A stretch of DNA of 9,898 nucleotides from an uncultured Burkholderiaceae bacterium (GTDB lineage Bacteria > Pseudomonadota > Gammaproteobacteria > Burkholderiales > Burkholderiaceae). This document shows positions 1 to 7,593 of the stretch, piece after piece. The notes beneath the pieces are model-generated. The model worked only from the letters and a program-made list of their open reading frames with translations. It was not told the DNA's origin and made no database searches. The position numbers were made by a program, and so were the translations under genes. Numbering within the stretch: the stretch's first letter is position 1; each line of letters opens with the position of its first letter. Where the stretch lies: NCBI GenBank assembly GCA_937871985.1, contig CALMPB010000177.1, positions 1 to 9,898 on the forward strand, in the 5' to 3' direction.

Positions 1-1
1 T

Positions 2-2986
2 ACAGCAACGACCATTCACGGCTTCTGCCAGGCGATCATTCATAGCCATGGCGTTCAGGCCGGATTGGACCCCGGTGCGCGTATCGTTGATGCTACGATC
101 GCGGATGGGCTCTTCCTTGGCGAACTTTCCGCGTGGTTTTCGCGGCGCCTCGGCGAGCGTGCGGTCGACGATGACCCTATTGTCGTCCTCGCCGAGCAAA
201 TCCCGCTTCAGGTTGTAGATCTGATGCGAGAGCTCGCCCTGCTCCGCAGGAAACACCCCGACGCGACCCCGATTGCGCCACCGGCGGACGGGCGTCCAGA
301 CATCGTATTCCTCCAGGCCGTCGATGACTTCGACAGGTGGCAGGCGAGTATTGGTGACCAAGGTTGGCCGCGAGAAATCGCTCTGGAACTGCAGCGACTG
401 GCTGCGCGATACAAGAACGCATTTGAGCGGCCACCGGATTTCGCAACGCTTTGGAAGCTCTGCGACGCAGGTCACTCACGGCTATTCACCAGCAAAGGGC
501 TTCAACTCAAGGCCTATGGCGAAGCCGCCGAGGTCCTCGGTGCCTATCGCGAAGAGACGGCCAGCGATCTTACCTTTCAACGCTACCAGGTCGTCAGCGA
601 CGCCTGGAACGAGCTGATCGGTCACATCGCGAGCAGATTGGTCTGTGAACTGTCATCGTCACTGGATCTGCTTCTCGATAACTATGAGCGCCAGAAGCGG
701 GCGGCTGCGGTGCTCGACTTCGATGACCTGCTCCTCCATGTGCGTACATTGGTCCGCGACCACGAAGAGGTACGCCGCGCCATTGGGCAGCGTTACAGGT
801 ATATCCTGGTTGACGAATTTCAGGACACCGACCGCATTCAGAACGAGATTTTGTTCTCTATTGCTGCGAACGACGATCGTCTGGAGCGTTGGGAAGACAG
901 CCGATTGCGGCCGGGATCGCTGTTCCTCGTCGGCGATCCGAAGCAGGCCATCTATCGCTTTCGCGGCGCCGATATCGAGGCCTATGAACTCTCTCGTCGG
1001 CTAGTCAGCGCGCAAGATGACGGCACCGTCATCGACGTCACTGCGAACTTCAGATCTCAGAGTCCCATCATCAAGCATGTGAACACGTGCTTCGAGGGGG
1101 TCTTTGGCAAGGGCTCGCAGCCCAGATATGTCGCTCTTGCCCCGACGATACCAGATCGCTCTTATCCCGTGCCGTGCGTGACAAGATTCACGGTTCATGT
1201 GGAGACCGAGGGACGCATCTACGCGGACATGTTCCGGGAGGCAGAGGCGGAGCGGGTTGCCGACATCTGCGAGCGCCTGATCGGCAATGTTATGATTCCG
1301 CGTGCGGATGGCTCCCTCACTCCCCTTCGCGCTGGGGACATAGCACTTCTTTCTCCGGGCCATACCGAACTCTGGCGCTATGAGCGCGCGCTGGAGAAGC
1401 GTGGCCTTTCCCTCTCTTCCCAGGCAGGCCAAAGCCTTATGCGGCGCCAGGAAACGCAAGACATGCTGGCACTGCTCCGCGTATTGGCGGACTCATCCGA
1501 CACGCTCGCTTTCGGCGCGTTCATGCGCGGACCACTGGTCGGGCTGACCGAACAAGAGCTTCTCGATATCACCGCCGCCCTTCCTCCCGTCGAAGGGCGG
1601 CCCAGCTTCTTCAATGCGAGAACCGATGCCACCCTCGTGCGGCATCCGCTTGCAAGATCGATCCTGGAGCAGTTGCAGCACCTGAGGCGCCGAGTGTCGA
1701 TCTCGACACCGAGTTTGATCCTGGCGGAGGCTATCGAACGCCTGAACGCTCGGGTGATCGTGGCGGCCCGGCACCGGAACCGGAACGCGCGTGCGATCGC
1801 GAATCTCGACGCATTGATCGAACGCGCGCGAAGCTATGGGGTCTCAGGGTTGCGCGCGTTCGTGCGTGACCTCCAAGCCGATTGGGAGCGGAAGGCAAGA
1901 GCACCCGAAGGGCGCATCGACGCAGCCGAGCATGCCATCGAGGTCGTAACCATACACAGCGCGAAAGGGTTGGAGTGGCCCGTCGTGATCCCCGTCAATT
2001 CGACGACAGAGCTCTATCGGCCGGATCAGTTTGTGCACCGGCAGTCGGACAACAGCTTGCACTGGATGCTTGGAGGCGTGTCTCCGCCGGACCTGGCAGC
2101 GGCGCGCGCCGAAGAAAGTCAGGAGGACGCCAATCAGCGCGAGAGAATCTGGTACGTCGCATGTACCCGCGCGCGCGACCTGTTGATCCTTCCGCACATC
2201 CCGCAGGCTTCGAAAGGCTCGTGGTTCAGTTCGATCGATCTTCGGCAGCTCGATCTCCCAGAACTGAACGTTTCGGACTTCGTGGCCGCCGACGCCCGCC
2301 CAGAAAGCACCAGCCGCAATGAGCAGACGGCAAGTGTCTTCGCCTTGGAACAGCGGAAGGTCGACGAGAGCGCTCCGTCGATCGTCTGGCGCCGCCCGAG
2401 CGACCATGATCAGGATCGCCCCGATGGTCTGCTCGATCCCGTCATCGCCACCGACACACCGGGGCAAACTGTAGAGGTCACGGGTGCGGGCGCATTGCGT
2501 GGAATTGTCCTGCACAAGCTCATGGAGGAGTTCCTCACCGGCGAGCTTGCGACTGAAGGTGAAGCAGTGGTTGCCCGAGCGCGCGCTCTGCTGGGCCAAC
2601 TTGTAACGGAGACCGACGAAGAACCCCGACCGGACCCATCGGAAATGGCAGGTTGTGCCTTGCGGGCGATCGCTTTGCCGGAGGTCGCAGTGCTTCGTCC
2701 CTGGCTGGTGCCCGAAGTGGCGATTTGGGCGCCAGGCGAGGGTTTTCTCCTCGCAGGCCGCGCTGATGCGCTCGTAGTCAAAACAGGAAAGGTCGAGGTG
2801 GTGATTGATTGGAAGTCAGATATCAACCCCTCCCCCGCGATTCGAAGCGATTATGCCGGTCAGCTGAGAGACTATCTAGCTGCAACGGGTGCTGACCAAG
2901 GGATGCTGGTATTCCTGACTCTCGGCGAAATCGTTTTGGTGGCGGGTCAAGCGCGCCAACCCAATGATCTCGGTGTGCTGCAGTAG
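2..2986 (+). CDS. AddA/UvrD-type helicase with C-terminal PD-(D/E)XK nuclease (5' partial)
   Basis: The frame is open from the first bases, so the gene begins upstream; 994 residues are visible. Seen motifs in SF1A order: TTIHGFC (residues 4-9, bases 11-28), Walker B VDEFQDTD (D near 812), motif III VGDPKQAIYRFRGAD (about 929-972), motif IV TANFRS (about 1040-1057), motif V TIHSAKGLEWP (about 1950-1980) and motif VI WYVACTRARD (about 2151-2180). Walker A is outside the window. The C-terminal ~170 residues carry the RecB-family nuclease signature: RGIVLHKLMEEF (about 2500-2535), GRAD then IDWKSD (about 2756-2821), and YAGQLRDY (about 2852-2875). All expected acidic and lysine residues are there, so nuclease activity is plausible. 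Family knowledge: such proteins unwind and cut DNA from ends, usually with an AddB-like partner, which would lie upstream. It could be chromosomal addA, but no trxA or other usual neighbour follows, so an island-borne AddA-like protein is preferred. The stop is TAG at 2984-2986. Confidence 0.93.
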   Translation, partial: TATTIHGFCQAIIHSHGVQAGLDPGARIVDATIADGLFLGELSAWFSRRLGERAVDDDPIVVLAEQIPLQVVDLMRELALLRRKHPDATPIAPPADGRPDIVFLQAVDDFDRWQASIGDQGWPREIALELQRLAARYKNAFERPPDFATLWKLCDAGHSRLFTSKGLQLKAYGEAAEVLGAYREETASDLTFQRYQVVSDAWNELIGHIASRLVCELSSSLDLLLDNYERQKRAAAVLDFDDLLLHVRTLVRDHEEVRRAIGQRYRYILVDEFQDTDRIQNEILFSIAANDDRLERWEDSRLRPGSLFLVGDPKQAIYRFRGADIEAYELSRRLVSAQDDGTVIDVTANFRSQSPIIKHVNTCFEGVFGKGSQPRYVALAPTIPDRSYPVPCVTRFTVHVETEGRIYADMFREAEAERVADICERLIGNVMIPRADGSLTPLRAGDIALLSPGHTELWRYERALEKRGLSLSSQAGQSLMRRQETQDMLALLRVLADSSDTLAFGAFMRGPLVGLTEQELLDITAALPPVEGRPSFFNARTDATLVRHPLARSILEQLQHLRRRVSISTPSLILAEAIERLNARVIVAARHRNRNARAIANLDALIERARSYGVSGLRAFVRDLQADWERKARAPEGRIDAAEHAIEVVTIHSAKGLEWPVVIPVNSTTELYRPDQFVHRQSDNSLHWMLGGVSPPDLAAARAEESQEDANQRERIWYVACTRARDLLILPHIPQASKGSWFSSIDLRQLDLPELNVSDFVAADARPESTSRNEQTASVFALEQRKVDESAPSIVWRRPSDHDQDRPDGLLDPVIATDTPGQTVEVTGAGALRGIVLHKLMEEFLTGELATEGEAVVARARALLGQLVTETDEEPRPDPSEMAGCALRAIALPEVAVLRPWLVPEVAIWAPGEGFLLAGRADALVVKTGKVEVVIDWKSDINPSPAIRSDYAGQLRDYLAATGADQGMLVFLTLGEIVLVAGQARQPNDLGVLQ

Positions 2987-3300
2987 GTCGATCGCGCATT
3001 GCCTCGCAAGACCGAGGGAATGCCTGGCTCGGCTTGCAAGATGGGGGCCGTCTCATACCCGGTTCGTTTGTCAGAACGGCAGCCGATCTTGCCCGGATAG
3101 CCGTGCTCAAGCTCACGTAGGCGATTGGCGGTGGTGCGACCCGGCTACGGACGCAGTACCACGGCTGGATTGTGTGTTGGACTCAGTGCCGAGATTGCCT
3201 GGCCTTTGAAATCTGAGAGCCGGCGCGCGTGGGGACGTTTGACTGCTAGGTCAGGCCCACAATCGTAAAGCCGTAGATGCGGAATCCCGACCCTGTTCAG
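2987..3300. other. Intergenic stretch without an intact gene
   Basis: No ORF here has a convincing start, codon pattern or family motif. One reading (+ strand, codons from 2992) stays open to a TAG at 3118 and ends in a coding-like peptide, GLQDGGRLIPGSFVRTAADL followed by ARIAVLKLT. The same frame then runs on to a TGA at 3209. This may be the eroded tail of a lost gene, but I recognise no family and see no start. I see no terminator-like hairpin with a T-run after the helicase gene. Confidence 0.4.
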
Positions 3301-3313
3301 TCACGCTCGCGGC

Positions 3314-3398
3314 GCATCGAATCGATATCATATCGCAACGAACTTCCTTGCAATGCATCATATTTTGATATAAACGCATCAAACACACGATCTAATGC
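3314..3398 (+). promoter_or_regulatory. AT-rich control region of the ietAS operon with repeated boxes
   Basis: This is the only clearly AT-rich stretch between the helicase and ietA. It holds three similar boxes of the form GCATCR, short spacer, GATNT: GCATCG at 3314 with GATAT at 3324; GCATCA at 3355 with GATAT at 3367; GCATCA at 3376 with GATCT at 3389. The second and third boxes start 21 bases apart (two helical turns). A possible sigma-70-like pair is TTGCAA at 3348-3353 and TATAAA at 3369-3374, with a short 15-base spacer, so the promoter call is weak. The ATPase just downstream ends in an HTH-like segment, which makes self-regulation a reasonable inference. Confidence 0.4.
3323..3335. 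repeat. 13-bp palindrome, candidate operator
   Basis: CGATAT and ATATCG arms (3323-3328 and 3330-3335) are perfect inverted repeats around a single central C. It sits 79 bases before the ietA start region, inside the AT-rich segment, and overlaps the first GCATCR box. The symmetry suits a dimeric DNA-binding protein. Function is inferred only from position and symmetry. Confidence 0.4.
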
Positions 3399-3413
3399 AA
3401 CGACGCGCACAGG

Positions 3414-4625
3414 ATGAAGATGGACCACTTCACAATCGTGCAAGCGCTTTGCCGTGCCGCAATCGCCGATGCTTCGCCGGCCTTGCGCAAGCAAATCGAG
3501 CGTTTGCGTGACGCCTTGACTAAGGACGGGGATTCAAAGCAGGCGGCCGCACTGACGAGCATCCTGACAACGGCGGATCGAACGAAGGAACTTTCGCCGA
3601 GCCGCATTGAGCGTTCGAAAGCTCAGATTCCTGGCGAGCTGCTGAGTCGCAACACCCCTGTTCCTGTCGATCGAGAGACGGCGGCACCGCTGGCAGACGT
3701 GATCTTCCCGGCGGACATTCAACCGGCTGCGCCGCTGTTCAATGCGACAGTCAGCCAAGCGATCGGCACCATCATCGAGGAATGGGCCAATTTCGATGCC
3801 TTATCCGAAATCGATATCCGGCCATCGAAGACCTGCCTCATCTATGGCGCGCCAGGCACCGGCAAGACGCGGTTGGCGCTGTGGATGGCTCACCAGCTTG
3901 ATTTGCCAGTCGTACTGGTGAAGCTGGACGGCCTCGTGTCGTCTTTCCTGGGAACCACAGCCCGTAATATCGGCAATCTGTTCACATTCGCGAACCGCCA
4001 TCGTTGCATCCTCCTGCTGGACGAGTTCGACGCGATCGCGAAAGTTCGCGATGACCCGCAGGAGGTGGGGGAGATAAAGCGAGTCGTGAACGCGCTCCTC
4101 CAGAACCTCGATGCACGCCGGGATGTTGGTTTCACGATCGGGATCACCAATCATCCCAAGCTGCTCGACACGGCAGTCTGGCGGCGGTTCGAGGTCCAAC
4201 TCGAAATCCCCAAACCGGACTTTGAGATGCGAAAGGCGATCGCCGCGTTTTTTATGCCGCCTGTGAAAGCGCCCGACATCCATTTGCGGCTGATTGCGTG
4301 GTTCACGGAGGGATCGACAGGGGCAGAGATCGAGTCTCTGGTGCGCACGTACAAGAAGGCTACCACTGTTCGAGAGGAAGACAGACGGGGACTGCTCGAC
4401 ACCTTGCGCCAGTTCGCCACGTTGAACGCTGCCCGGGTTCAGAGTGAGCGGCGCGCGCTGCTGTTCGACGATTCAAGCAACTTGTTTCGCGCGATGCGGG
4501 ACGATCCGATCCTTGGCTTCTCAATGGCCGACATTGGCGAAATCGCCGGCAAGGACAAGTCGACAGTGAGCCGCCAACTCGGCCGAACAACCAAGTCCAG
4601 TGACGGCGAGGTAGCGAATGGCTAG
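3414..4625 (+). CDS. ietA: AAA+ ATPase, IetA-type antitoxin/defence ATPase
   Basis: A 403-residue soluble AAA+ ATPase, the partner of the subtilase that overlaps it. Seen: helical N-terminal region (about 1-60), Walker A GAPGTGKT (145-152), pore-loop-like GLVSSFLG (173-180), Walker B LLLDEFDA (200-207), sensor-1 Asn in GITN (N246) and the arginine-finger region WRRF (256-259), followed by a helical lid. Residues about 366-391 (GFSMADIGEIAGKDKSTVSR and on) look like a helix-turn-helix, unusual for a protease-like AAA+ protein. Family knowledge: ATPase plus subtilase is the ietAS arrangement, described as a Ti-plasmid stability toxin-antitoxin pair with the ATPase as antitoxin, and as an anti-phage pair. 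ATG 3414 has no Shine-Dalgarno at a proper distance; in-frame ATG 3420, five bases after AGGA (3411-3414), may be the true start, giving 401 residues. The stop overlaps ietS by 8 bases, implying translational coupling. Confidence 0.85.
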   Translation: MKMDHFTIVQALCRAAIADASPALRKQIERLRDALTKDGDSKQAAALTSILTTADRTKELSPSRIERSKAQIPGELLSRNTPVPVDRETAAPLADVIFPADIQPAAPLFNATVSQAIGTIIEEWANFDALSEIDIRPSKTCLIYGAPGTGKTRLALWMAHQLDLPVVLVKLDGLVSSFLGTTARNIGNLFTFANRHRCILLLDEFDAIAKVRDDPQEVGEIKRVVNALLQNLDARRDVGFTIGITNHPKLLDTAVWRRFEVQLEIPKPDFEMRKAIAAFFMPPVKAPDIHLRLIAWFTEGSTGAEIESLVRTYKKATTVREEDRRGLLDTLRQFATLNAARVQSERRALLFDDSSNLFRAMRDDPILGFSMADIGEIAGKDKSTVSRQLGRTTKSSDGEVANG

Positions 4626-7125
4626 CCCGATCCAGATCGTCCTCAATCCAGAAAACTACGAAGAGGCACGGGAAGCTGGTGGTGGCGGCGGGCGAAAAGA
4701 TTTCTTCGCGCATCGCGATGCCGAATTTGTGGCACATAGAAACGCCTTGCTGGGCCAGCTCGACACGATCTCCGGCGTGCTCAGCGCACAGTCGCAAGGA
4801 GACGTCGGCTATGTGAAGGTCATCCTGCGCCGCGAAGCATGGGCTAAAAGTCACCGGCCTGTTGCAAGCCTCTTTCGCGACAACCGCACGCCTGTCGTGG
4901 GCGGGGGTGATCTCGGCGTCATGATCGTCGAAGCCAGACCCGACGCGCTCCGGCAAGTCGCCGCCGAAATTGCAAGGGCCGAAACCTACACCGAGATGCG
5001 GTTCAACGAACAGAAGCAAAAGGATGAGCCAAATCCGTCCGCGCGAAAGAGCGAGACAGGTGCGATCGACCGTATCGAACTTTATGGGCCGGCTGACCGT
5101 CGCAGCTTTTCGGTTGAGGAGGCCGTAGCTTGGCTTTCAAACCCGATGACCGGAAGCGGCTATCAGGTTGAGCTGTTCGATAGCCCCCCGCCGCGCTCCG
5201 AGTGGGATCGCCTCGACGCCGGTCATCGTCGCCTCGCAGAGAGTTTTGTCGCAGGTTTCAATGCCCTCGAACACGGACTCTCGGTCGAGCGCCTGCAAGG
5301 TCATCGGAACAAGCAGCCGATCCTTTCGGTTCGGCTCGACCAATCGAGCTATCAACCTGTCCTGCGGTTGAATGAGACGCCGGTCGGCGAGCGTCGCCGC
5401 GAACTGGCTGTGTTTAATCCCGACATCGATCGCCATGCACGGCTTCTCGCCTTCCTTGACCGCCATCCACTGGTCCGGCGAATCGAGCTGCCTGGCATCG
5501 TTGTTCGGGCTACCAGTCCGTTCGCGCCAACCCAGCGTATTCGACCAACCGATGTCGCCATTCCTGTCCGTGACAGCCGACGCACTCATCCGCGCATGGG
5601 CATCATTGATGGCGGAATCGGTGACGCGCTGTCGGACTGGGTGATTGATCGTTGGGACATCCTCGCCGACGAAGACGTCGATCTCGCTCATGGCACGTTC
5701 ATCGGTGGCCTGGCTGCGGTAGGTGGCGCACTCAATGGCGTGGAAATCTGTCCGGAGCCGGACGGCACAGAGTTGGTCGACGTTGCCGTCTTCCCGAACG
5801 AGCGCAAGGCGGGCGCCTTCGCGTCCTACTATCCGGACGGCCTGCCGCAGTTTTTCGACGAGATGGAGTCAGCTGTCTCGGATGCCCGCGCCCGCCACGG
5901 AGTGCGGGTGTTCAACATGAGCCTCAATATCCTTCAGCCGGCCGCACCGGACCGATACAGTCCCCACGCGGCGCGGCTCGATCAGATTGCGGAGGCCAAC
6001 AATGCTGTGGTCTTCATTTCGGCCGGCAATATCCAACCCCAGGATCTCCGCGCCGAGTGGCCCGCAGATCCCACTGCAGCTCTCGCTAGCCTGGTCAACG
6101 CCCGCAATGACGGCTTGCTCACGCCTGCGGAAAGCGCCCGCAATGTCGCTGTGGCCGCTCTCAATCCGCCCGGGCATGACGGCTGTGTGCCCTTTGCACC
6201 AACGCGTTTCAGTCGGCGTGGGCCGGGCCTCCGCGCCGGGGTGAAGCCGGATCTCGCTCACGTCGGTGGAGCAGGCTCTCAGAATTCGCTTCTCGGGCAC
6301 GGGCTGTTCTCGATCCTACCCGACGGAACGATTATCGATGGGTGCGGCACGAGCTATGCCTCGCCGCTCGCTGCGAAAACTGCCGCGGTGCTCGACCACG
6401 CGATCGAAGGAGAGGTCTCGCGCGAGACCCTAATCGGATTGCTTGTCCATCACGCGGAGATGCCGGTGCCATTGCAGGCAACGGCGCTCGCGCCGATTGC
6501 GCGGCACATGGTCGGTTTTGGTATGCCGCCATCTGCTGATCGGATCCTCGAGACCGGCGACCATGCGATCACACTGGTTTTTGCGTCGCGCATCCGGCGC
6601 GACCAGCAGATCAACTTCCGTTTTTCATGGCCCGCCTCGCTGGTCGGTCCAGGCGGAAGATGCCGCGGCCGAGCGAAGATCACACTTATCTCAACGCCAC
6701 CGCTTGATGCACGATTCGGTTCGGAGTTCGTCCGCGTAAACATCAACGCGACGCTGCAGCAGGAGCAGGCGGGCGGTGGATGGAAAGGAAGGCTTGAGCC
6801 GCTTTATCTTCCCACGAAACGCGAAGCGCCGGCGGTCGAGGCGGAACTGATCGAGCACGATCTGAAGTGGAGCCCGGTCAAGGTTCTGGCCAAGACGTTC
6901 CCGCAAGGCGTCGGCCCATCTTCGAACTGGCGCTTGTTCGTCGATTACCTGACCCGAGCGGGTGAGGCGATGCCCGACGAAGGTGTACCCTTCACGGCTA
7001 TCGTCACGATCAGTGATCCCGATGCGGAGCAGCCGGTGTTCAACGACATGCGTCAAAACCTGCAGGCCCTCGGTACGCAGATCGCCGATATTCGAACGGC
7101 CGCGCGGATTACGCCGCGTATCTGA
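4618..7125 (+). CDS. ietS: S8 family subtilisin-like serine protease, IetS-type
   Basis: An 835-residue subtilase. The catalytic set is complete: Asp331 in GIIDGG, His358 in LAHGTF, oxyanion Asn471 in ISAGN and Ser579 in GTSYASP. No signal peptide or membrane segment is seen, so it should act in the cytoplasm, unlike secreted subtilisins. The first ~300 residues are a family-specific N-terminal region, with a Gly run at 21-25 and a charged FFAHRDAEFVAHRNALLGQL segment that resembles the intracellular Subtilisin_like_2 group. Residues ~600-835 are probably a beta-rich C-terminal domain. The ATG lies inside the last codons of the ATPase gene, so the two are coupled and probably made in fixed ratio. 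By analogy with ietAS, this is the toxic or effector protease held in check or activated by the ATPase. Its substrate cannot be told from sequence. Confidence 0.88.
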   Translation: MASPIQIVLNPENYEEAREAGGGGGRKDFFAHRDAEFVAHRNALLGQLDTISGVLSAQSQGDVGYVKVILRREAWAKSHRPVASLFRDNRTPVVGGGDLGVMIVEARPDALRQVAAEIARAETYTEMRFNEQKQKDEPNPSARKSETGAIDRIELYGPADRRSFSVEEAVAWLSNPMTGSGYQVELFDSPPPRSEWDRLDAGHRRLAESFVAGFNALEHGLSVERLQGHRNKQPILSVRLDQSSYQPVLRLNETPVGERRRELAVFNPDIDRHARLLAFLDRHPLVRRIELPGIVVRATSPFAPTQRIRPTDVAIPVRDSRRTHPRMGIIDGGIGDALSDWVIDRWDILADEDVDLAHGTFIGGLAAVGGALNGVEICPEPDGTELVDVAVFPNERKAGAFASYYPDGLPQFFDEMESAVSDARARHGVRVFNMSLNILQPAAPDRYSPHAARLDQIAEANNAVVFISAGNIQPQDLRAEWPADPTAALASLVNARNDGLLTPAESARNVAVAALNPPGHDGCVPFAPTRFSRRGPGLRAGVKPDLAHVGGAGSQNSLLGHGLFSILPDGTIIDGCGTSYASPLAAKTAAVLDHAIEGEVSRETLIGLLVHHAEMPVPLQATALAPIARHMVGFGMPPSADRILETGDHAITLVFASRIRRDQQINFRFSWPASLVGPGGRCRGRAKITLISTPPLDARFGSEFVRVNINATLQQEQAGGGWKGRLEPLYLPTKREAPAVEAELIEHDLKWSPVKVLAKTFPQGVGPSSNWRLFVDYLTRAGEAMPDEGVPFTAIVTISDPDAEQPVFNDMRQNLQALGTQIADIRTAARITPRI

Positions 7126-7146
7126 TCCTACAAGCCAAGCCTATCG

Positions 7147-7152
7147 AGGAGG
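7147..7152 (+). promoter_or_regulatory. Strong Shine-Dalgarno for the DUF3223-like gene
   Basis: AGGAGG ends five bases before GTG 7158, a near-consensus ribosome binding site. It fixes the GTG as the start and suggests good translation of this small gene from the ietAS transcript; only 32 bases separate it from the ietS stop. Confidence 0.75.
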
Positions 7153-7157
7153 TAATT

Positions 7158-7472
7158 GTGGCGAAATCAGTCTCTCTCAGAACGGGGCGAACCTTTGCAA
7201 CCGTCACCGCTGCCAAAGAGCATTTCTCCCGGATTTTACATGACCGAGAGCTAAAGCAGCAATTCGACGAGGACGATCTGGCTGACGTTCGCGCAATCTA
7301 TGAGGACTACTGCGCCAGGACCGGTTGGGTATTGAAATCGCTTCCCGCGTCCTTCTATCCAACTCACGATCGCGGTCCAGGTTACACGACTCGATGCTTT
7401 GGTGTGACCTTCGAAGACGGGACAACGGGTAGTTTCTCGATGGACAAAGCGCTTAGGGCGATCGCGGCGTAG
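7158..7472 (+). CDS. Small DUF3223/DCL-like protein, third gene of the ietAS operon
   Basis: A 104-residue protein starting at GTG. The pattern fits the DUF3223 (DCL) domain: an early F-x-T...AAK..F..IL segment (residues 13-27), an acidic helical middle with an aspartate- and glutamate-rich DEDDLADVRAIYEDYC run (37-52), then the G..TTRCFGV (75-83) and DGT..SFS (87-94) core with a short C-terminal helix. In plants this domain occurs in DCL, needed for plastid development and rRNA maturation, and at the C-terminus of a Pol V subunit; the bacterial role is not established. No membrane segment or catalytic motif is visible. Close spacing to ietS and the strong ribosome site support co-transcription. 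It could be an accessory or regulator of IetAS, or merely a neighbour. The family match is from pattern memory, not alignment. Confidence 0.7.
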   Translation: MAKSVSLRTGRTFATVTAAKEHFSRILHDRELKQQFDEDDLADVRAIYEDYCARTGWVLKSLPASFYPTHDRGPGYTTRCFGVTFEDGTTGSFSMDKALRAIAA

Positions 7473-7593
7473 ACTCCGGTCGGCCGCGGGATTGTGGGCA
7501 GTGTTCATTTGGTTCTGGCGGGAGCGACAAAATTAAAAAAAGCGATCTTCTAAAGAGGGCGTGGCAGCGTGCTGATGTTAGGAGTGCCGTAGC
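7473..7593. other. Short intergenic region with an A-rich patch
   Basis: There are 121 bases between the DUF3223-like gene and the HEPN/Toprim gene. An A-rich patch at about 7527-7541 stands out in the GC-rich surroundings, with TTGGTT at 7509-7514 upstream of it, so a separate promoter for the next gene is possible but weak. I see no stem-loop with a T-run. Confidence 0.3.
7580..7584 (+). promoter_or_regulatory. Shine-Dalgarno selecting TTG start of the HEPN/Toprim gene
   Basis: AGGAG lies nine bases before TTG 7594 but 18 before ATG 7603. Together with the family's usual Met-Gly-Ser opening, which the TTG start reproduces, this favours TTG as the initiation codon. Confidence 0.55.

Noticed and set aside
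1844..2599. Long minus-strand ORF (251 codons) inside the helicase gene
   Set aside because: It lies wholly opposite helicase motifs V-VI and has no recognisable motif; high-GC shadow ORF.
5137..5691. Minus-strand ORF of 184 codons within ietS
   Set aside because: Antisense to the subtilase N-terminal region and its catalytic Asp and His codons; no ribosome site or family motif.
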